From Sclerotinia nivalis (taxonomy: Eukaryota > Ascomycota > Leotiomycetes > Helotiales > Sclerotiniaceae): a DNA stretch of 64,000 nt. The notes beneath the pieces were generated by a model. The model made no database searches, was not told the origin of the DNA, and worked only from the letters and a program-made list of their open reading frames with translations. How positions within the stretch are numbered: the first letter of the stretch is position 1; each line of letters begins with the position of its first letter. Shown piece after piece: positions 58,543 to 64,000 of the stretch. The stretch is taken from contig JAPEIS010000001.1 of assembly GCA_029531795.1 (NCBI GenBank), positions 4,030,001 to 4,094,000 of the forward strand, written 5' to 3'. The position numbers and the translations under genes were made by a program.

Positions 58543-58941
58543 TGTTACGGGTAATCACATGTTATCTAATCACATGACTAGTGATCTACGATCACCACAT
58601 CATCGTATAATCATTATACTCTTTCCTATATCATTTATATCGTACGATCATCGTATGTTTTCTTACATTATTCGTATTCAGGCTATTCTAAATCCTTGAT
58701 TATCCTTATAATTAATCAAGCTGATCCTGATATGATATCATTAGAAATCATACCTTATTGATATATCTCATCAGCTAGATAACAAGGATCTAATCTATAT
58801 ATACGATCCTCGATGAATAGAATCGAGAGTAAGTAATTCAATCAGTTCTCATTCAATTAGATATTTAACTTTATCACTTCAATATAACTATCTTCTCCCT
58901 GATCCCTTCAATGTGCTCTGTGATCATACTATATCGTGATA
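58543..58941 (+). repeat. Solo LTR, 399 bp, with GATAA target-site duplication
   Basis: Begins TGTTACGGGTAATCACATG and ends TATCGTGATA. The five bases GATAA lie directly before and directly after, a clear target duplication. A TATATATACG box near 58796 followed by an initiation-like region fits an LTR promoter in plus orientation. Its first ten bases and its GTGATA end match the 163-bp gypsy LTRs, but the interior and length differ, so it belongs to another family or subfamily. The 343 bp between it and the next LTR hold nothing recognisable. Confidence 0.85.
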
Positions 58942-59284
58942 GATAATTGAATTTATAATGAAAATAGAAATAAAATAAAAAAGGGCGATCCTTTAAGAAC
59001 TGAGTAATCGTATAATAGAAGTTTGAACAGATTAAGAGCTATTGAATTTATAATTATTATAAGATAATACAATTATAAAATATATTGAAGAGATCGAGAA
59101 AAAGATAATTATAATAAAGTGATAGAGTTAAGTATATATTGAATGAGAATTATATTGAATGATCTGCCCTTGATCTTAAAGATCGTAGATAATATATATA
59201 AACTTAATGAAAACTATCTAACCGACGAAAGGCATCAATTAGGCTAGGCTTCGATCTGTATGATATCAAAAAAGAGTTGACGAT

Positions 59285-59447
59285 TGTTACGGGTTCATCT
59301 CCCTTCACCTGCACGTGATCATGTGTGCCTTAGGCACACATGCATACACTCACTTCTATATAGTCAGGTCACCTCCTTGACCTTCTTCTCCTCCTCGTAG
59401 TACAATAATAGATCAAACCTACACATACCTTTTCCCTCACCATGATA
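59285..59447 (+). repeat. 5' LTR of the gypsy element, 163 bp
   Basis: Boundaries come from comparison with the inverted copy at 50761-50923: both start TGTTACGGGTTCATC and homology stops after TGATA, giving the same 163-bp length. Homology includes the landmark block CACTTCTATATAGTCAG. A near-palindromic TGTGCCTTAGGCACA at about 59323-59338 is intact here and mutated in the other copy. Confidence 0.85.
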
Positions 59448-59532
59448 GTTTGTACTACCCTTTCAAAGGCTCCATCACTTTACGAAGTGATCTGGCCTTG
59501 CCAAATCATCTGCAGACTTCTGTATCTGTTTT

Positions 59533-59726
59533 CGATTGCTTTCGCGCCATTGTAACTCGTCTGCTTTTATACAGTCGCATTTCTTATCTGCTTTTGTACA
59601 GCTTCTGATCCCTGATTGCTTTTGTGCGATCGTATTTATTCACAGACTTCTGTGTTTGTTTTTGATTGTTTTGTACAATCGCAAATTCCCTATCGATTAC
59701 TTTGTACAATTGTAATTCTTTTTACA
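59533..59726 (+). repeat. Degenerate ~28-bp repeats in the gypsy leader
   Basis: Between LTR and gag, a pattern like GATTGCTTTTGTACAATCGTA recurs about six times with variation (for example near 59538, 59570, 59595, 59617, 59666 and 59695). It may be a packaging or translation element or simple repeat expansion. Copy edges are approximate. Confidence 0.6.
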
Positions 59727-60998
59727 ATAGCTTCTGATTCTATACCCATTGGTAGTACGACTCCTACTTCTATCGAAGGAATTCGTACCGAAATCCAACA
59801 AATCTTCAGTCAATGGCCTACTATTACACAAATCCTAACAGAATTGGATACTCTAGTGACACCAAACCTCGCTATTAATCCTAACGAACAAATTGTTTAC
59901 CTGAATCATATTTTCTTTATCATCAAAGATTGTTTTACTATTCAAACTACCCATATCGCTACTCAAACAAATAAAATCGAGAAATTCAAAACAAAAAACA
60001 TCGAACTTCTTCACACTCTAACCAGCAAACAAACTCAGCTGGACACCGATGGTACTACCACTAACCAGAAACCGACCACTCCCCACCAAACTTAGAAGGA
60101 CCCGTCCGTTTTTAAAAACGAAAAATCTAATATTCTCGCCCAATAAAAGGACTATCAATCCTAAAAATTGGATTTACAATTCTATTGGATAATCGACTCA
60201 CAACTTTTTGCCTCCGAACAAAAGAAGATTAGCTATACTATTAATCTTCTCGATAATCAAACACAACAAAAGTATATTACGGATATCACTAGATTCGTTA
60301 ACGATTCCACTTGCTTCGATTCTGCTGTTTCGTTTTTGATCAAATTGGACAAATTATATATCTCTATAGATATCGAAAGAGAAGCCTTACTCAAATTCGA
60401 CAAGCTTTCTATAAATTCAAAGAAATCCTTTTCGACTTTCTTCTCTACATTGTCTCATCTTATTAACTCTTGTCACAAATCTAATCACAAGATTGTTAAC
60501 ACGATGAAATAAAAGATTACAATCCCCCTTCGAATTTTGGTCATTGATAACTCGAACCTTTGTGCAGCCAACAATGTTGATGATTGGCAAAAGAAATTCT
60601 TTACTTGGAATCAGAATCTTCGTGACATTGAGTATTATAATAAAAATTCTGGTAAAACATTTATTGTTAACAATGATCTTATAAACTTCGATACAATGAA
60701 ACAAAAGGGATAACAGGAAAAGGATTTGCAAAATAAGAAAAAAAAGTTTAATCCTGCAGTTTCTTACAATTGTTGTAATAGGATCAACCATCTTCAGATT
60801 GATTGTTATGTTATTTATGATATCAATAGTAATCTTCTTTCTAACAAACAAACTCCTATTAATACCTTTTTCAATCGCAATACCACTGCCTCAACTAATC
60901 CGGTCCCCAATCAACGCACTACCGTTCCAGCTTTTCGAAGCACCAATAGGTTTAATAATAATCGCAATGGATTTCGAAAAGGATATACTGATAATTGA
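59727..60998 (+). pseudogene. Decayed gypsy gag with zinc-knuckle remnant
   Basis: The frame reads ASDSIPIGSTTPTSIEGIRT from 59730, preceded by ATA at 59727 where a start ATG would be expected. It has in-frame stops near 60093, 60510 and 60710. The central part (LLDNQTQQKYITDITRF, then SFSTFFSTLSHLINSC) resembles a retrotransposon gag capsid domain. A knuckle near 60768-60807 reads YNCCNRINHLQIDC; the C-x2-C-x4-H-x4-C pattern holds except that the first Cys is Tyr. The C-terminus is Asn/Arg-rich. It cannot make a full product. Confidence 0.82.
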
Positions 60999-61080
60999 AT
61001 ACAAAGCCAACAATACCTAAATCAAATACAATAGCAAAGCTATATCGAACTAAAGGAGATTGTCTCTATACCCAATTCAA

Positions 61081-64000
61081 TCAAAGAAAATCCCGAACAA
61101 GGAAAAGATTAACCTCTACGAAAAATCGCTCGTAAAGGAATACTAAAAACAAAACAGTAAATCGAAGAATAAATAAATATAAACCATTACAACTCAACTC
61201 TATAAATAGCAAATCCCTACTCATTAAAACTATTATATTCCCTGCATATGAAAATCCCTTTACTATTACAAATCTTATTGATAATAAATACTCTGAAGAA
61301 ACCTTTGCTGATCGTTCTTTTGCTTCCAAACACAATATTGAAATACAAATCTTACCTCACCCTCACGAACTCCGACTTGCCGATAGAAAAATCGCCAACA
61401 GAATTACAGAATATTTTGTAATAGAAATCGCTATAAAGGATCACCATAAATATTAGTCCTTTTACATCACCCAACTTTCATCAGAAATACCATTAATCTT
61501 TGGCTTACCATAATTACAATACCACAATCCTACTATCAACTAAACAAAGATAAATTTAACATTCTCTTCAAACTACTACACTTCCAATTGCTCAGCACAT
61601 CATAATTCAGAATCAATTATCACACCAACGATCCCATCTCCAACCAAAAAACAAAAGGATCTAACAAAAGTTATTCCACAACAAATCATTGATACTATCG
61701 AACCTTTAAATAAATTCCTTACCGATCCTGATATAAAAGCTAAATACACAATTTATAAATACCACTCTCCATATATCGAGGATTATCCAAAGGACAATAT
61801 CGATTATTCACCTATTCAAACGCTTTCTACTTTTAAAAGAACTTCTTATAAAAAACCTTCTATTAAAGAGATACCAAACGAAGGTTACATATTACAATCT
61901 GACGATTCTTCTATTGACCTCGAATTTCAACAAGGTCTAACGCTTAATATAAATCATTATCGAACAAAGCGCTACGAAGAACCAAATAATCAAACACAGA
62001 TAATTCCCAATTGTTCGTATCCAAAATCGATCTTAAAGATTGCAAATCAGTATCGGTTTATTCACAATCCAAAAAACCATTTGCCCCCGTTTTCTGTTGA
62101 GGAACTCCCTATGTCTATTTACAAAGATACAAATCCAAATATAGATAATATTCGTTGATTGCAAACTTCTAACTTTGTTTCGTTTTATCAACAAAATAAC
62201 GTTCGGACTATCCGATTGATATAAGATGAATTGGATGCCGTATAGAAAACTATTGAGCAAGATCATCTACAACAAACTACATTGTCCTCGATACTCACAA
62301 AAAGGGATTTTCGATCGATTTTACAAAAACAAAACAATATAACAAAGATGCTCTCTAAAACCTCATTACAACTTTATGATTTTATATACGATTATTACAA
62401 GCCGCTTCATTTGCGAAAAATCTCTAAAACTGATATCGACAAATTTTTAACCGGCAAACCTTCCCTTAGTGATGATCAAATACAACAAAGGCTTCCCATA
62501 TAATTACAAAATAAACTTCCTGCCTTCCTTCCATATTATACAGATAAGTTGCCGCCTCGTCGAATCTGGGATTACAAAATTAAGTTGATACCCGATAAAG
62601 AACCACCTTATTTCAAAAACCACCCTTTATCGCCAATAGAATTGGTAATGGTACATAAATAGCTTGATGATAATCTCTCCAAGGGGTTCATTCGGGAATC
62701 GAGATCGCGATGCGCCTCTTCTTTATTATTGACTGCCAAACCGGGAGGGGGGGTCTGCATTTGTTAAGATTATCGAGGATTAAATAATGTTACTATAAAG
62801 AATCGTTATCCATTACTTATCGTTTGTGAAATGCTAAACGCTTTTTGTAATACAAAAATTTATACCAAACTTGATATCATTGCAGCGTTCAACAAATTGC
62901 GAATCGTCGAAGGGGATGAATGGAAAACTGCATTCATTATTCGTTTTAGTCTTTTTGAATTTCTGGTTATACCTTTCGGTCTTTGCAATGCACCTGCATC
63001 ATTCCAATATTATATCAATCATATGCTTTTCGACAAGTTGGACAAGTATTGTATTGCATATCTCGATGACATCCTAATCTACTCCGATAATTCTGTAAAG
63101 CATAAAGAGTATATCCGCTAAGTAATTCAAAAGTTAATGGATGTTGGATTACAGATTGATATTAACAAATGCGAGTTCGAAACTACGAAGACAAAGTATT
63201 TGGGTCTTATTATTACAATCGAAGGTATCGAAATGGATCAAGAAAAGGTCACAACTATTATATTTTGGGAATTGCCTTTATGTATAAAGGATTTACAATG
63301 ATTTCTCGGTTTCGCCAATTTCTATCGATGTTTTATAAAAGATTTTTCAAAGATTTGTCGTTCTTTCAACGATCTCTTACAAAAGAATATTATATAGGAT
63401 TGGACTGCAGATTATACAAAGGCTTTTGATATTTTAAAAAGAGCTTTCACAATGGCACCGGTTTTGGTATACTTTGATTATAGACGGAAAATTGTTTTGG
63501 AAACCGATATTTCCGATTGAGCTTCAAAAGGAGTTCTCTTGCAATATAATGATGATAACGTTTTGTGTCTAGTCGCTTACTTTTCATCTAAGTATACAAC
63601 AGCGGAATACAATTATGAGATCTACAACAAAGAACTATTTGCTATTATCAAGGCAATAGAAGAATGGCATTCAAAGCTCTAAAGCTTACAAAAGGAATTC
63701 GAGATTCTCACTGATCACAAGAACCTCAAATATTTTATAATTACAAAAGCTCTCAATCAATAGCAAATGCGATGGTCTGAATTTCTGTTTCAATATAATT
63801 TCCGTATAATCTATCGATCAGAAAACAAAACTATTCGATCAGATGTACTAAATAGAAAACACGAAGATCGATTGTATCGCTTTGATCCAAACAATGAACG
63901 TCTAAAGAATCGAGAACGCATTATCCTCCCTCAAAACCGTTTTGACGACGATCTTTATAAGGATTTGATTAGGCATATCAATTTGATATCAATGGAGACA
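61081..64000 (+). pseudogene. Decayed gypsy pol: protease, reverse transcriptase, RNase H
   Basis: In a different frame from gag. A protease-like segment near 61205-61500 carries LIDNKYSEETFADRSF, where an Asp-x-Gly-type active site would be expected, and then LIFGLP. Reverse transcriptase begins near 62540 (DYKIKLIPDKEPPYFKNHPLS), includes TKLDIIAAFNKLRI at 62865 and the intact catalytic box YLDDILIYS near 63059. RNase H follows (LETDISD, YEIYNKELFAIIKAIEEWHSKL, LTDHKNLKYF). In-frame stops at 62660, 63119 and 63299 and others sit where Gln or Arg is usual, fitting C-to-T change. Integrase would follow outside the window. Confidence 0.87.

Larger units (their letters stand above)
49362..64000. 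repeat. AT-rich retrotransposon island with RIP-type decay
   Basis: From about 49362, where a TGTTACGAATTCC sequence resembles an LTR start, to the right edge the DNA is strongly AT-rich, full of TpA, and without any intact gene. It contains remnants of Ty3/gypsy and Ty1/copia elements and several LTRs, listed separately. Frames of transposon proteins remain readable for kilobases but are broken by TAA, TAG and TGA at places where the family has Gln, Arg or Trp, as expected when CpA is changed to TpA. Stretch 49362-50114 itself holds no recognisable protein; its tail reads as decayed repeat. I infer a constitutive heterochromatin block. Confidence 0.85.
59285..64000 (+). mobile_element. Ty3/gypsy retrotransposon, 5' half, runs off the window
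   Basis: The order is 5' LTR (59285-59447), untranslated leader, gag, protease, reverse transcriptase and RNase H, with the integrase region presumably beyond the right edge. This domain order (RT and RNase H before integrase) is the Ty3/gypsy signature. Gag is in one frame and protease-RT in another, so a gag-pol frame change existed or an indel has occurred. All domains carry stops; the copy is dead. Confidence 0.9.

Noticed and set aside
1..64000. CRISPR arrays, bacterial operons, riboswitches or a biosynthetic gene cluster
   Set aside because: No regular spacer-repeat array, no polycistronic arrangement and no backbone synthase gene were seen; spliced genes and intron-bearing tRNAs show a eukaryotic nuclear segment.

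Overview
This window looks like a nuclear chromosome segment of a filamentous ascomycete, most likely a leotiomycete of the Botrytis/Sclerotinia type. The evidence is short introns of about 50 bp with CTAAC/CTAAT branch sites, gene content and protein sequences typical of Pezizomycotina, intron-bearing tRNA genes, and an AT-rich retrotransposon island carrying the transition mutations expected of RIP (repeat-induced point mutation). The taxonomic assignment is inference from recalled family sequences; no search was run.

Layout. At 1-49 kb lies ordinary, GC-balanced, gene-bearing DNA. In order it holds: a GH92 alpha-mannosidase cut by the left edge (minus); a disordered fungal protein (plus); tRNA-Leu(AAG) with an intron (minus); an HLTF/SMARCA3-like SNF2-RING helicase (minus); a type II phosphatidylinositol 4-kinase (minus); an Aim41/YqeY mitochondrial protein (minus); an SR-rich disordered protein (plus); tRNA-Lys(UUU) with an intron (plus); elongation factor 2 (minus); a giant Csf1/BLTP1-type lipid-transfer protein (minus); a seven-exon TMEM184/Ost-alpha-like membrane protein (plus); a UMTA/LaeA-like SAM methyltransferase in ten tiny exons (minus); and the ribosome-assembly GTPase NOG1 (minus). 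Most are housekeeping genes. They do not form an operon or a recognisable metabolic cluster, and the methyltransferase is the only gene of secondary-metabolism flavour.

Splicing was worked out by hand from phase, donor/branch/acceptor signals and conserved protein ends. This changed the models: EF-2, NOG1, Csf1, Aim41 and the GH92 enzyme all gain or lose terminal exons, and the TMEM184 and methyltransferase genes are invisible as single long reading frames.

From about 49.36 kb to the right edge the sequence is an AT-rich graveyard of LTR retrotransposons. In order it holds: two 244-bp LTRs differing essentially by transitions, the first with a GGGAT target-site duplication; the 3' end of a minus-strand Ty3/gypsy element; a decayed Ty1/copia polyprotein on the plus strand; about 4 kb of very AT-rich DNA containing a possible 793-bp inverted-repeat element; a 399-bp solo LTR with a GATAA duplication; and the 5' half of a plus-strand Ty3/gypsy element that runs off the window. 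No intact transposon gene is present, and several catalytic residues and one start codon look lost by G-to-A or C-to-T changes. I found no convincing new multi-gene system. The most interesting items are the hidden methyltransferase, the micro-exons, and the structure of the repeat island.
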